A DNA stretch of 64,000 nucleotides from Opitutia bacterium (GCA_947453695.1 CANGHW010000017.1:1-64000); one strand, 5' to 3'. Shown: positions 43,914 to 52,667, counted from the first letter of the stretch. Program-made: numbers and translations. The notes: generated from the sequence alone by a model not told the origin.

Positions 43914-45482
43914 ATGAACGGCTACTTCAACTTCGGCGACTGGTTCGTTATCCTCGCCTATCTCGGCGGCATCATCGGTCTCGGCATGTGGTTCGGCAAA
44001 GACCAGCGCAACACCCGCGACTACTTCCTCGGCAGCCGCAACATCCCGTGGTGGGGCATCGGCGTCTCCATCGTCGCCGCCGAGACGAGCGCGCTCACCA
44101 TCATCGGCGTCCCCGCCTACGCCTTCGCGCAGGGCGGCAATATCATGTTCATCCAGATGATCGTCGGCTACGTCATCGCCCGGGTGATCTTGGCCGTCGT
44201 CATGGTGCCGCACTACATGAAGGGCGAAATCTACTCTCCCTATCAGCTCCTCGAGCAAAATCTCGGCCAGGGCCCGCGCAAACTCGCCGCCGGTTTCTTC
44301 CTCTTCCTCGAGACCATGGCCGCTGGCGTCCGCGTCTACGTCGCCTGCATTCCCATCCGTCTCCTCCTCGGTGAATCCGTCTGCAGCCTCGGCGGCCTCG
44401 TCGACCCCATCCTCGGCGCTATTCTTCTCTTCGTCGGCCTCTCGCTGCTTTACACCTACATCGGCGGCGTAAAGGCCGTCATCTGGACAGACGCCGTGCA
44501 GTTCGGACTTTTCCTCGCCGGCGGCATCTTCGCGCTGTTCTACATTCCCACGCTCGTCGACGGTGGCTGGACCAACGCGATCAAGATCGCCGGCGACGCC
44601 GGCAAGCTCGTCTGGCTCAACACCAACTTCACGTTCTCTGCGCCCTTCAACATCTGGATGGGCGTCATCGGCGGCACCGTGATGGTGCTCTCCACCCACG
44701 GCGCCGAACAGCTCATCGTCCAGCGCGTCCTCGCCTGCCGCAACGTCGCCGATGGCCGCAAGGCCCTCGCGCTCAGCGCCGTCCTCATCTTCCCCCTGTT
44801 CCTCATTTTCCTCCTCGTCGGCGTCATGCTCTGGGTCTTTTACACCGGCACCGGCCACCCCTTCCAGATTCCGCTCCCCGAGGCGCGCCCCGGCATCAAG
44901 TCCAACGACTTCATCTTCCCCATCTTCATGATGACCGAGGTGCCACATATTCTGAAGGGCTTCCTCATCGTCGCCATCCTCTCCGCCGCGATGTCTTCGA
45001 TCAGCTCCGCGATTACGTCCCTCGCCTCCGTCTCCACCATGGATTTCGTGAAGCAGATGGTGAAGGGCCGCGACGAGGAATACTTCCTCAACTTCAGCAA
45101 ATACTCGACCGTCTTCTGGGCCGGCGTGCTCGTCTTCACCGCGTGGCTCACGCGCGAAGTCACTTTCGTCCTCAACGCCGCCTTCTCCCTCCGCGGCCTC
45201 ACCGCCGGTGCCCTGCTCGGTTCGCTCATCATCGCACTGTTTTGGAAACGCCTCGGCGCCCGCGCCACCATGGCCGGCATGACAGCCTCGCTCGTCGTGA
45301 TGAACCTCATCTACTGGCCGCCCAACATCCCCGCGTTCAAGCCATGGTGGATGGCCACCTTCGGCGGCGAGGTCTTCTGGCCGTGGTTCACCCTGATCGG
45401 CACCCTCGTCACCCTCAGCGTCGCTTGGCTCGTCCGCACCATCGCCCCCGAGCGCGAAGCCCCCGTAGCACGGTCAGCCTGA
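43914..45482 (+). CDS. sodium:solute symporter (SSS family)
   Basis: 522 residues from the ATG at 43914; an earlier in-frame start at 43785 adds 43 low-complexity residues. About 13 or 14 membrane helices. Typical SSS landmarks: FGKDQRNTRDYFLGSRNIPWW near the start, SIVAAETSALTIIGVPA, YIGGVKAVIWTDAVQF, and ILSAAMSSISSAITSLASVS, which holds sodium-site residues. Probable substrate is a sugar, as for the SGLT-like members common in this phylum, but not proven. Its last five codons (VARSA) and stop lie within a perfect palindrome. Confidence 0.93.
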   Translation: MNGYFNFGDWFVILAYLGGIIGLGMWFGKDQRNTRDYFLGSRNIPWWGIGVSIVAAETSALTIIGVPAYAFAQGGNIMFIQMIVGYVIARVILAVVMVPHYMKGEIYSPYQLLEQNLGQGPRKLAAGFFLFLETMAAGVRVYVACIPIRLLLGESVCSLGGLVDPILGAILLFVGLSLLYTYIGGVKAVIWTDAVQFGLFLAGGIFALFYIPTLVDGGWTNAIKIAGDAGKLVWLNTNFTFSAPFNIWMGVIGGTVMVLSTHGAEQLIVQRVLACRNVADGRKALALSAVLIFPLFLIFLLVGVMLWVFYTGTGHPFQIPLPEARPGIKSNDFIFPIFMMTEVPHILKGFLIVAILSAAMSSISSAITSLASVSTMDFVKQMVKGRDEEYFLNFSKYSTVFWAGVLVFTAWLTREVTFVLNAAFSLRGLTAGALLGSLIIALFWKRLGARATMAGMTASLVVMNLIYWPPNIPAFKPWWMATFGGEVFWPWFTLIGTLVTLSVAWLVRTIAPEREAPVARSA

Positions 45483-45491
45483 CCGTGCTAC
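45465..45491. repeat. perfect GTAGC palindrome overlapping the symporter stop codon
   Basis: GTAGCACGGTCAG, one central base, CTGACCGTGCTAC: a 13-bp arm inverted repeat. The TGA stop (45480-45482) and the last codons of the symporter are encoded in it. It has the same GTAGC edge as the other hairpins but symmetric ends. Confidence 0.7.
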
Positions 45492-45498
45492 CACGCCG

Positions 45499-45577
45499 CG
45501 CGCTTCGCCGATCAGGCGAATCCCGCACACTTTCGCTCGCCTGTCCCGCCTTCGAAAAACCAGCGAAAATTAGCTTT
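45499..45577. repeat. intergenic repeat A, copy 1 (~79 bp)
   Basis: Starts CGCGCTTCGCCGATCAGGCG and ends AAAATTAGCTTTC. The left part folds (TTCGCC, GATCA, GGCGAA). Two further copies at 47571-47650 and 50332-50410 share both ends; each lies just upstream of a gene in the same orientation. Confidence 0.8.
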
Positions 45578-45596
45578 CCAGCCTCCGTCTCTTTCC

Positions 45597-47564
45597 ATGC
45601 GCCTCCGCCTTCCCATTTTCGCCGCCCTCATCCTTTTCCTTCTCGCCTCCCTCGCCCGCGCCGAGGTCACGCGCTTCGAAGAAAAATTCCGCGCCGCCCT
45701 CGGCTCCTCTGGCTACGAGAAAATCACCGGCACGCTCCACTTCACCGTCGCCCCAGATCACCCGCGCAACCGCGTCATCGCCGATCTCGCCCTCGCTCCC
45801 GTCAACTCCGCCGGCCGTGTCGCATTCTCCGCCGACCTCGTCATCTTCCGCCCCACCTCCGCTGCCGCCTTCAACAACCACACCGCCCTCTTCGAGGTCT
45901 CCAACCGCGGCGGCAAGGGCCTCCTCAATAACTTCAACCTCGCCGCCAAGGCCAACCCCGAGTCCGACGCCGACCTCGGTGACAATTTTCTCTTCCGCCA
46001 AGGCTACACCCTCGTCTGGGTCGGCTGGGAATTCGATGTCCCGCCCACCCCAGGCCTGCTCCGCATCGACGTTCCGGTCGCTACCGACCACGGCAAAACC
46101 ATCACCGGTCCCGTCAGCGCCCTCCTCATCGTCGACGCCCCCACCACCACCTTCAAAGTCACCGACCTCGCCGCCTACACCCCCGCCGATCCCGCCTTCG
46201 CCGACGCCTCGCTCTCCGTCCGCGCCTCGCGCACCAGTGGCACGTGGACGCCCGTCCCGCGCGACCAATGGTCCATCCGCGATCACACCGTCACGCTCCC
46301 CGCCGGCTTCATCCCCGGCCGCGCCTACGAGCTCACTTACACCGCCAAAAATCCTCCCATCGCCGGCCTCGGTTTCGCCGCCATCCGCGACACCGCCGCG
46401 TGGCTGAAATCAACTCCTCCCACTTCCGCCTCCGCCCCGGCTTCGGCCTCCACCGTCCCGCCCGTCGCCCCCGTCCACCACGCCTTCGCCTTCGGCATTT
46501 CCCAGAGCGGCCGCTTCCTCCGCGATTTTCTCTACCACGGCTTCAACACCGACGAACACGACCGCCCCGTCTTCGACGCCGTCTGGGCCCACATCGCCGG
46601 TGCCGCCCGCCTCGACTTCAACCGCCGCTGGTCCACCCCCCGCGGCCTCGGCCAAACTCCCGTCACCGGTTTCCCTTTCGCCGACACCGCACAGCCCGAT
46701 CCCGTCACCGACACCCGCGAAGGCCTGCTCGAAAACTCCCGCACCTCCACCGCCTCCACGCCGAAAATTTTCTACACCAACACTTCTGTCGAATACGTCA
46801 GTGGCGGCCGCGTCGCCGCCCTCGTTCACACCGATCCCACCGGCACGCGCGACCTCGCCCTCCCCGCCCACGTCCGCGCCTACGCCTTCGCCGGCACGCA
46901 ACACGGCCCAGCTCGGTTCCCGCCGACGAAATCCGCCCACGCGCAACAACTGCCCAATCCCCACGATTTCTGGTGGCCCATGCGCGCCCTCCTTCCCGCG
47001 CTCCACGCGTGGGTCACCGCCGACACCCCGCCGCCCCTGAGCGCCATCCCGATGATCCGCGACGGCACCCTGGTCCCCGTCGCCGCCCTCGCCTTTCCCG
47101 CCCTCCCGTCCGTCACCTCCCCACGCGCGCTCCACGGCGGCCCCCGCGCCGCCAATCCTCTCCTCGCCCGCGACGGCGCCGGCACCCCGCTCCCGCTCCT
47201 CGTTTCCCAAGTCGACGCCGATGGCAACGAGCGCAGCGGCCTCCGCCTCCCGGAGATCGCCGTCCCGCTCGCCACCTACACTGGCTGGAACTTCCGCGCC
47301 CCCGCTGCCGGCTCCCCCGACGAACTCGTCATGCTCATGGGTTCGTTCATCCCCTTCGCCCCCACCCGCGCCGCCCGCGAAGCCGCCCACGATCCCCGCC
47401 CCTCCATCGCCGAGCGTTACCGCTCCCGCGCCGACTACGTCGCCCAAGTCGAGCAAGCCTCCCAGTCCCTCGTCACCCAACGCCTCCTCCTCGCCACCGA
47501 CGTCCCCGCCATCGCCCGCCAAGCCGCCACCCGCTGGGACCACCTCACCTCCTCCACTCCCTAA
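45597..47564 (+). CDS. secreted alpha/beta-hydrolase domain protein (Abhydrolase_10 type)
   Basis: 655 residues. Signal peptide MRLRLPIFAALILFLLASLARA. The N-terminal half is beta-rich (FEVSNRGGKGLLNNFNLAA) and the C-terminal half carries the nucleophile elbow with Ser302 in FGISQSGRFLRDF, followed by VWAHIAGAARLDFN. This matches the large PF20091-type hydrolases of unknown substrate. It lies between two copies of repeat A, and the gap to the next gene is repeat-derived. Confidence 0.87.
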   Translation: MRLRLPIFAALILFLLASLARAEVTRFEEKFRAALGSSGYEKITGTLHFTVAPDHPRNRVIADLALAPVNSAGRVAFSADLVIFRPTSAAAFNNHTALFEVSNRGGKGLLNNFNLAAKANPESDADLGDNFLFRQGYTLVWVGWEFDVPPTPGLLRIDVPVATDHGKTITGPVSALLIVDAPTTTFKVTDLAAYTPADPAFADASLSVRASRTSGTWTPVPRDQWSIRDHTVTLPAGFIPGRAYELTYTAKNPPIAGLGFAAIRDTAAWLKSTPPTSASAPASASTVPPVAPVHHAFAFGISQSGRFLRDFLYHGFNTDEHDRPVFDAVWAHIAGAARLDFNRRWSTPRGLGQTPVTGFPFADTAQPDPVTDTREGLLENSRTSTASTPKIFYTNTSVEYVSGGRVAALVHTDPTGTRDLALPAHVRAYAFAGTQHGPARFPPTKSAHAQQLPNPHDFWWPMRALLPALHAWVTADTPPPLSAIPMIRDGTLVPVAALAFPALPSVTSPRALHGGPRAANPLLARDGAGTPLPLLVSQVDADGNERSGLRLPEIAVPLATYTGWNFRAPAAGSPDELVMLMGSFIPFAPTRAAREAAHDPRPSIAERYRSRADYVAQVEQASQSLVTQRLLLATDVPAIARQAATRWDHLTSSTP

Positions 47565-47570
47565 ATTCCC

Positions 47571-47650
47571 CGCGCTTCGCCGATCAGGTGAAGCCCGCAC
47601 ACCCTCGTTCGCACCCGCCACCTCCGAAAAATCAGCGAAGATTAGCGTTC
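47571..47650. repeat. intergenic repeat A, copy 2
   Basis: CGCGCTTCGCCGATCAGGTG start and GATTAGCGTTC end, nearly identical at both edges to copies 1 and 3 and diverged in the middle. It fills the gap after the hydrolase gene and ahead of the DUF1592 gene. Confidence 0.8.
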
Positions 47651-47775
47651 CCCCACTTCTCTGTCCTTCCGTCTCGCTCAGCCTCGCTCACTCCCTCCGC
47701 CCTGTTTTCCCCTCGCCGCCCGCCCTCCGGCGCGCATCGTTCCTCTACCCCGTGCGTCCCTTCCCGCGCCCCCGC

Positions 47776-50157
47776 ATGCCCCGCTCGTTCGCCCCTCTCC
47801 TGTTCGCCTTCCTCGCGCTCGCCCCCTGCGCCCGCACGCTCGCCGCGCCCGCACCCGCACCGGCGCCCAAACCCGACCACCTCCTCGCCCGCTACTGCCT
47901 CGACTGCCACGACGCCACGACTAAGAAGGGCAACCTCTCCCTCGAAAATCTCGATCCGCGCAACCCCGCCCACCTCGCCGCCGATCCCGCCCTCTGGGAG
48001 AAAATTCTCCGCAAGCTCGACCACCGCCAGATGCCGCCCGTCGGCGAGCCGCGCCCCGACTCCGCGACCTTCGACCGCACGTCAGCCGAACTCGCCTCCG
48101 CCCTCGACCGCCTCGCCGCTGCCCACCCGCAACCCGGCCGCGTCGATACCTTCCGCCGACTCAACCGCACCGAATATCGCAACGCCGTCCGCGACCTCCT
48201 CGCCGTCGACATCGACGCCACCGCCCTCCTCCCCAACGACGAGCCCAGTCACGGTTTCGACAACGTCGCCGTCGGCAATCTCTCGCCCACCCTCCTTGAT
48301 CGCTACGTCTCCGCCGCGCAAAAGATCGCCCGACTCGCCGTCGGCGCACCCCGCAAATCTCCCGGCGGCGACACCTTCCGCGTCCGCCCCGATGTTACCC
48401 AAGAGGAACATGTCGAGGGCCTCCCGCTCGGCACGCGCGGCGGTATCCTCATCCCCTACACCTTCCCGCAGGACGGCGACTACGAGATTCAGGTCCGCCT
48501 TCAGCGCGACCGCAACGAACAGGTCGAGGGTCTCAAGCGCCCCCACGAGATCGAAGTCCTCCTCGACCGCACACGCCTCGCTGTCGCCACCGTGAAACCG
48601 CCCGGCGCCGACAAAAACGCCGAGGCCGTCGACAAGCATCTCACCTTCCGCTTCCCCGTCACCGCCGGCCCGCACGACGTCGGCGTCACGTTTCCGAAAG
48701 ACCCGTCCGCCGTCCTCGAAAACGAGCGCGCCCCTTTTGCCGCGCGCTTCAACATGCACCGCCACCCGCGCACCGCGCCCGCGGTTTACCAAGTCACGAT
48801 CACCGGCCCCTTCGACCCCCGCGGCCCCGGCGACACCCCCAGCCGCCACGCCATCTTCGGCTCCCTCTCTCCATCTCTTACTCCCTCCGTCTCTCCCACT
48901 TCCGAAGATACGCGCGCCCACCAAGTCCTCACCCCTCTTCTCCGCCGCGCCTACCGCCGCCCCGTCACCGACGAAGACCTCAGTCGCCCCCTGCAATTCT
49001 TCCGCGAGGGCAGCGCCGAAGGCGCCGGCTTCGAACCCGGCATCGAGTCCGCCCTCGCCGCCATCCTAGTCGCCCCTCAATTCCTTTTCCGCCTCGAGCC
49101 CGCCCCCGCCGCCATCCCCTCCGGCACCGCCTACCGCATCAGCGACCTCGAACTCGCCTCGCGCCTCTCTTTTTTCCTCTGGAGCAGTCTCCCCGACGAA
49201 CCGCTGCTCGCCGCTGCCGAGCGCGGCACGCTTTCGCAACCCGCCGTCCTCGCGCAGCAGGTCCGCCGCATGCTCGCCGACGCCCGTGCCGAAAATCTCG
49301 TCACCAATTTCGCCGCCCAGTGGCTCCACCTCCGCGGCCTCGACGCCATTACGCCCGACGCCCGCCTCTTCATCGATTTCGATGACAACCTCCGCCAGGC
49401 CATGCGCCGCGAGACCGAGCTCTTCTTCGCCTCCATCCTGCGCGAAGACCGCCCGGTCACCGAACTCCTCCGCGCCGACTACACCTTCCTCAACGAGCGC
49501 CTCGCCCAGCACTATAAAATCCCCCACGTCTTCGGCAGTCACTTCCGCCGCGTCTCCTTCGCCGACGACCCCGCCCGCCAGCGCGGCGGTCTCCTCCGCC
49601 ACGCGAGCATCCTCACCGTCACCTCCTACGCCACGCGCACCTCGCCCGTCATCCGCGGCCACTGGCTCCTGACCAATCTCATCGGCGAGCCCACCCCGCC
49701 GCCCCCGCCCAACGTCCCTGCCCTCGACAACAGCGTCGTCTCCGCCTCGCTTCCCATCCGCCAGCGCCTCGCCGCCCACCGCGAGAAACCCGTCTGCGCC
49801 AGTTGCCACAATGTCATGGATCCCGTCGGCTTCTCCCTCGAAAACTTCGACGCCGTCGGCCGCTGGCGCACGGAGGAAGACCACCGCCCCGTCGACGCCA
49901 GCGGCGGCCTGTCCGATGGCTCCACCTTCACCGGCGTCGCCGGCCTGGAAAACGCCCTCCTCGCCCGCCCCGAACTTTTCGCCACCACGCTCGCCGAAAA
50001 ACTGCTCACCTTCGCCCTCGGCCGCGGCGTCGAGCCCACCGACGCCCCCGCGCTCCGCGCCATCGTCCGCCGCGCGAAGTCCAACAACTACCGGCTCTCC
50101 GCCCTGATCCTCGCCCTCACCGAAAGCGTCCCCTTCCAACAACGCACCGCCCCCTGA
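47776..50157 (+). CDS. secreted DUF1587/DUF1592/DUF1588/DUF1585 cytochrome-like protein (planctomycete type)
   Basis: 793 residues from the ATG at 47776; the open frame upstream (to 47221) crosses the previous gene and repeat A. Signal peptide about 1-24. A PSCyt1-type haem motif CLDCH lies at 41-45, followed by the family marker MPPVGEPRPD. DUF1587 follows at about 127-190 (FRRLNRTEYRNAVRDLL), then DUF1595/DUF1592 (LASRLSFFLWSSLPDEPLL) in the middle, DUF1588 near 665-700 with a second haem motif CASCH at 674-678 (VMDPVGFSLENFDAVGRWR), and DUF1585 at the end. It is the usual partner of DUF1552 proteins. A periplasmic electron-transfer or cell-surface role is likely but not established. Confidence 0.93.
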   Translation: MPRSFAPLLFAFLALAPCARTLAAPAPAPAPKPDHLLARYCLDCHDATTKKGNLSLENLDPRNPAHLAADPALWEKILRKLDHRQMPPVGEPRPDSATFDRTSAELASALDRLAAAHPQPGRVDTFRRLNRTEYRNAVRDLLAVDIDATALLPNDEPSHGFDNVAVGNLSPTLLDRYVSAAQKIARLAVGAPRKSPGGDTFRVRPDVTQEEHVEGLPLGTRGGILIPYTFPQDGDYEIQVRLQRDRNEQVEGLKRPHEIEVLLDRTRLAVATVKPPGADKNAEAVDKHLTFRFPVTAGPHDVGVTFPKDPSAVLENERAPFAARFNMHRHPRTAPAVYQVTITGPFDPRGPGDTPSRHAIFGSLSPSLTPSVSPTSEDTRAHQVLTPLLRRAYRRPVTDEDLSRPLQFFREGSAEGAGFEPGIESALAAILVAPQFLFRLEPAPAAIPSGTAYRISDLELASRLSFFLWSSLPDEPLLAAAERGTLSQPAVLAQQVRRMLADARAENLVTNFAAQWLHLRGLDAITPDARLFIDFDDNLRQAMRRETELFFASILREDRPVTELLRADYTFLNERLAQHYKIPHVFGSHFRRVSFADDPARQRGGLLRHASILTVTSYATRTSPVIRGHWLLTNLIGEPTPPPPPNVPALDNSVVSASLPIRQRLAAHREKPVCASCHNVMDPVGFSLENFDAVGRWRTEEDHRPVDASGGLSDGSTFTGVAGLENALLARPELFATTLAEKLLTFALGRGVEPTDAPALRAIVRRAKSNNYRLSALILALTESVPFQQRTAP

Positions 50158-50180
50158 GCCCAATCCCTCAAATCAGTTCA

Positions 50181-50309
50181 GCCACAAGAAACACCAGGAA
50201 CTCCGTCCTGCCGCCGCAAATCCTCCGCGCGCCTATAGGCGCCTCGCAGCCCTCCATCGCCCTCCGATCTTTGTTTTTCTTGTGGCCCTCCCGTTCGAAA
50301 AATTCCGCC
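50181..50309. repeat. inverted-repeat element B, copy 1 (~106 bp core plus 23-bp conserved flank)
   Basis: Ends GCCACAAGAAA (50181) and its complement ending at 50286, 11 matching bases. The centre holds the palindrome GCGCCTATAGGCGC (50229-50242). The flank to 50309 is also shared with copy 2 at 52539. No open reading frame or transposase is inside, so it is a MITE/REPIN-like unit. Confidence 0.8.
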
Positions 50310-50331
50310 CCACCGCCCCAGCCACCCCCTC

Positions 50332-50410
50332 CGCGCTTTGCCGGTCAGGCGAAGCCAGCCCCCGCCCCCAACGCCCCCGCCTCCCAAAGAATCAGCGTAA
50401 ATTAGCGTTC
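50332..50410. repeat. intergenic repeat A, copy 3
   Basis: Starts CGCGCTTTGCCGGTCAGGCG and ends AAATTAGCGTTC. Lies 110 bases ahead of the DUF1552 start in the same orientation as the other two copies. Confidence 0.8.
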
Positions 50411-50430
50411 ATTTCCCTCCGTCACACCCT

Positions 50431-50457
50431 ATCCGTGCCATCGGTGTAATCCGTGGC
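50431..50457. repeat. degenerate ATCCGTG-type repeat
   Basis: ATCCGTGCCATCGGTGTAAT then CCGTGGC is a semi-tandem (CCGTG)-rich unit of the sort scattered in many bacterial intergenic regions. Together with element B and repeat A it makes up most of the 362-bp gap 50158-50519; the rest shows only CCTAGCC-rich filler. Confidence 0.5.
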
Positions 50458-50519
50458 AAAAAGCCCGTAGCCCCTAGCCTCCCATCGCCTCTCGTCCCTA
50501 GCCCCTCGCCCTCTCCCCC

Positions 50520-51887
50520 ATGAGCACCTTCCTCACCCGCCGCGCCCTCCCCCGCCGCACCTTCCTCCGCGGCCTCGGTGCCTCCCTCTCCCTCCCGCTC
50601 CTCGACGCCATGATCCCGGCCGCCACGGCCGCGACCTCCGCGACCAACCCCGCCGCGAAACCCACCCGCCGCCTCGGCTACGTCTTCATGCCCATGGGCT
50701 GCGACCAGTCGCGTTGGACGCCCACCGCCCCCAACGGCACACTCTCCTCTCTCTCGCCCATTCTCGAGTCCCTCGCGCCCCACCGCGACCACCTCACCGT
50801 CCTTTCCGGCATGGAGCTGCGCAACGCCTACCCCGGCTCCCACGCCACCTCCAACTCCTCCTTCCTCAGCGCCGCCAAAGCCAAGCACACCGAGAGCAAC
50901 GACTACTACCTCGGCACCACCGCCGACCAACTCGCCGCCCAGCAGATCGGCCAGGCCACCCAGCTCCCGTCCCTCGAACTCGCGATGGACCAGCTCCAGA
51001 CCACCGGCCAGTGCGACAACGGCTACGCCTGCGTCTACCAAAACAACCTCTCCTGGTCCTCACCCACCACGCCCCTCCCCTACGAAGCCCACCCACGCGT
51101 CGTGTTCGAACGCCTCTTTGGCGACGGCGGCTCCGTCGCCGAACGCCGCGCCGCCCTCCGCCGCCGCGCCAGCCTCCTCGACTGGGTCACCGCCGACATC
51201 GCCAGCCTCAAGCGCCGCCTCGGCCCCGCCGACCAGGCCAAAGTCAGCGAATACCTCGACACTGTCCGCGAAGTCGAACGCCGCATCCAGAAGGCCGAAG
51301 CCGACGTCGCGAAAAACCAGCTCCCGCCCGACCTCGACCGCCCCCTCGGTGTCCCCGCCGCCTACACCGATCACGCGAAGCTCATGCTCGACCTTCAGGT
51401 CCTCGCCTTCCAGGGCGACATCACGCGCGTCATCACCTTCCAACTCGCCCGCGAGACCAGCAACCGCACCTACGCCGCCGAGACCGGCGTCGCCGATCCC
51501 CACCACCCGCTCTCCCATCACGGCAACGACCCGGAAAAAATCGCCCGCATGGCGAAGATCAACGCCTTCCACGTCTCCCTCTTCTCCTACTACCTCGACC
51601 GCCTGAAAAACACCCCCGACGGCGACGGCACCCTCCTCGACCACACGATGCTCCTCTACGGCTCCGGCATCGGAAATCCGAACATCCACGACCACACCAA
51701 TCTCCCCACGATCGTCGCCGGCGGCCGCGCCTTTGGCATCAAAGGCAACCGCCACCTCACCTACAAAGAACCCGTTCCCCTCGCGAACCTGCACCTCACC
51801 CTCCTCGACAAAGCCGGCGTCCAAATCGACACCTTCGCCGACAGCACCGGCAAAGTAACCGACCTCTTCCGCCCGCTGACGGTGTAA
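50520..51887 (+). CDS. Tat-exported DUF1552 protein
   Basis: 455 residues. The Tat leader is LPRRTFLRGLGASLSLPLLDAM. The body matches DUF1552: RLGYVFMPMGCDQSRWTP, HRDHLTVLSGMELRNAYPGSH, HPLSHHGNDPEKIARMAKI and LLYGSGIGNPNIHDHTNLP, the last resembling active-site loops of the related DUF1501/sulfatase fold. DUF1552 genes usually neighbour DUF1592 genes in Verrucomicrobia and Planctomycetes. Function unknown; export in folded state suggests a cofactor or metal. Confidence 0.92.
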   Translation: MSTFLTRRALPRRTFLRGLGASLSLPLLDAMIPAATAATSATNPAAKPTRRLGYVFMPMGCDQSRWTPTAPNGTLSSLSPILESLAPHRDHLTVLSGMELRNAYPGSHATSNSSFLSAAKAKHTESNDYYLGTTADQLAAQQIGQATQLPSLELAMDQLQTTGQCDNGYACVYQNNLSWSSPTTPLPYEAHPRVVFERLFGDGGSVAERRAALRRRASLLDWVTADIASLKRRLGPADQAKVSEYLDTVREVERRIQKAEADVAKNQLPPDLDRPLGVPAAYTDHAKLMLDLQVLAFQGDITRVITFQLARETSNRTYAAETGVADPHHPLSHHGNDPEKIARMAKINAFHVSLFSYYLDRLKNTPDGDGTLLDHTMLLYGSGIGNPNIHDHTNLPTIVAGGRAFGIKGNRHLTYKEPVPLANLHLTLLDKAGVQIDTFADSTGKVTDLFRPLTV

Positions 51888-51904
51888 AGCCATCAATCAA
51901 CAGC

Positions 51905-52405
51905 ATGAAGACGCTCATTCGAGCACTCGGTTGTATTGCTCTGATCTTCACTCCGGCCTACGCGTTCTGGATCGCACGTCCGATCGAGCAACGAGTGATC
52001 GAAAGTGACTGCATCGTTTTCGCCAAATTCGACGGCTATAGCACCGTCACACCAAACGACCTTTTTGAAACTCAGCTTGGCCTTTTCGTTTTGGAGCGCG
52101 CAGTAAAAGGGACTGCCGAAGAAACCCTCTTAGTCCACGGAGAGAAAACGACAATGTGCGTCCCCATGACTGATTTCTCGTCGATGCAAAAAGGAGCCAC
52201 CTATCTGCTTTTTTTGGGATCTGCCGATGACACCAAGACTCGCCGCGCGCTTGAGGCATCCGTTTTCGCAGTGACCGACGGAAAGTTGATGTGGTCGGAC
52301 CCGGGCGAAAAATCCTCTCAGCTAAGAACGCTACAACAAGTCGAGCGCAGTATTCGTTCGATTGCAAAGGCTCCCCTTAGCCAAAGATCCAAGATTCGCT
52401 CGTAG
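51905..52405 (+). CDS. secreted small protein, possibly NTR/TIMP-like OB-fold, low GC
   Basis: 166 residues from the ATG at 51905, 17 bases after the DUF1552 stop; a longer reading frame in the same phase overlaps DUF1552 and is a shadow. Signal peptide MKTLIRALGCIALIFTPAYA. The mature part ESDCIVFAKFDGY, VLERAVKGTAEETLLVHGE, TTMCVPMTDF and KGATYLLFLGSA resembles netrin-like beta-barrel proteins with a possible disulphide between the two cysteines. The coding GC is visibly lower than neighbours. It may have been acquired recently. The fold call is inference. Confidence 0.7.
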   Translation: MKTLIRALGCIALIFTPAYAFWIARPIEQRVIESDCIVFAKFDGYSTVTPNDLFETQLGLFVLERAVKGTAEETLLVHGEKTTMCVPMTDFSSMQKGATYLLFLGSADDTKTRRALEASVFAVTDGKLMWSDPGEKSSQLRTLQQVERSIRSIAKAPLSQRSKIRS

Positions 52406-52428
52406 AGCGAAAACTAGCGCCAATCCAT

Positions 52429-52503
52429 GAACCACCAAGGCACAGAGCCACAGATCACAATCCCACGCCGGCCTTCCTCCGTGCCTCCGTGTCTCTGTGG
52501 TTC
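52429..52503. repeat. imperfect inverted repeat C (75 bp)
   Basis: GAACCACC at the left and GTGGTTC at the right edge, with a CACAGAG-rich left arm and CTCCGTGCCTCCGTGTCTCT right arm that pair imperfectly. It is of the widespread CACAGAG/CACGGAG repeat type. Lies in the 234-bp gap between the low-GC protein and the ankyrin gene. Confidence 0.6.
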
Positions 52504-52538
52504 CCTTCCGATTTCCGCATCTTCTTCCGGAATTTTTA

Positions 52539-52667
52539 GCCACAAAAAACACCAAGACGTCCGTCCTGCCGCCGCACCTCGCCCGAGCGCCTATAGGCGC
52601 CTTTCAAGCCCCCATCGCCCTCCGACTTTCGTGTTTTTTGTGGCCATCCTGTTTGGAAAATTCCGGC
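52539..52667. repeat. inverted-repeat element B, copy 2 (~106 bp core plus flank)
   Basis: GCCACAAAAAACAC at 52539 matches the reverse complement at its end (to 52644) over 14 bases. The centre holds GCGCCTATAGGCGC (52587-52600). The flank to 52667 matches that of copy 1. The ankyrin gene appears to start inside its right end. Confidence 0.8.

Noticed and set aside
47221-47775. Upstream extension of the DUF1592 frame
   Set aside because: It lies within the previous gene and repeat A; Ser/Pro-rich composition is antiframe noise.
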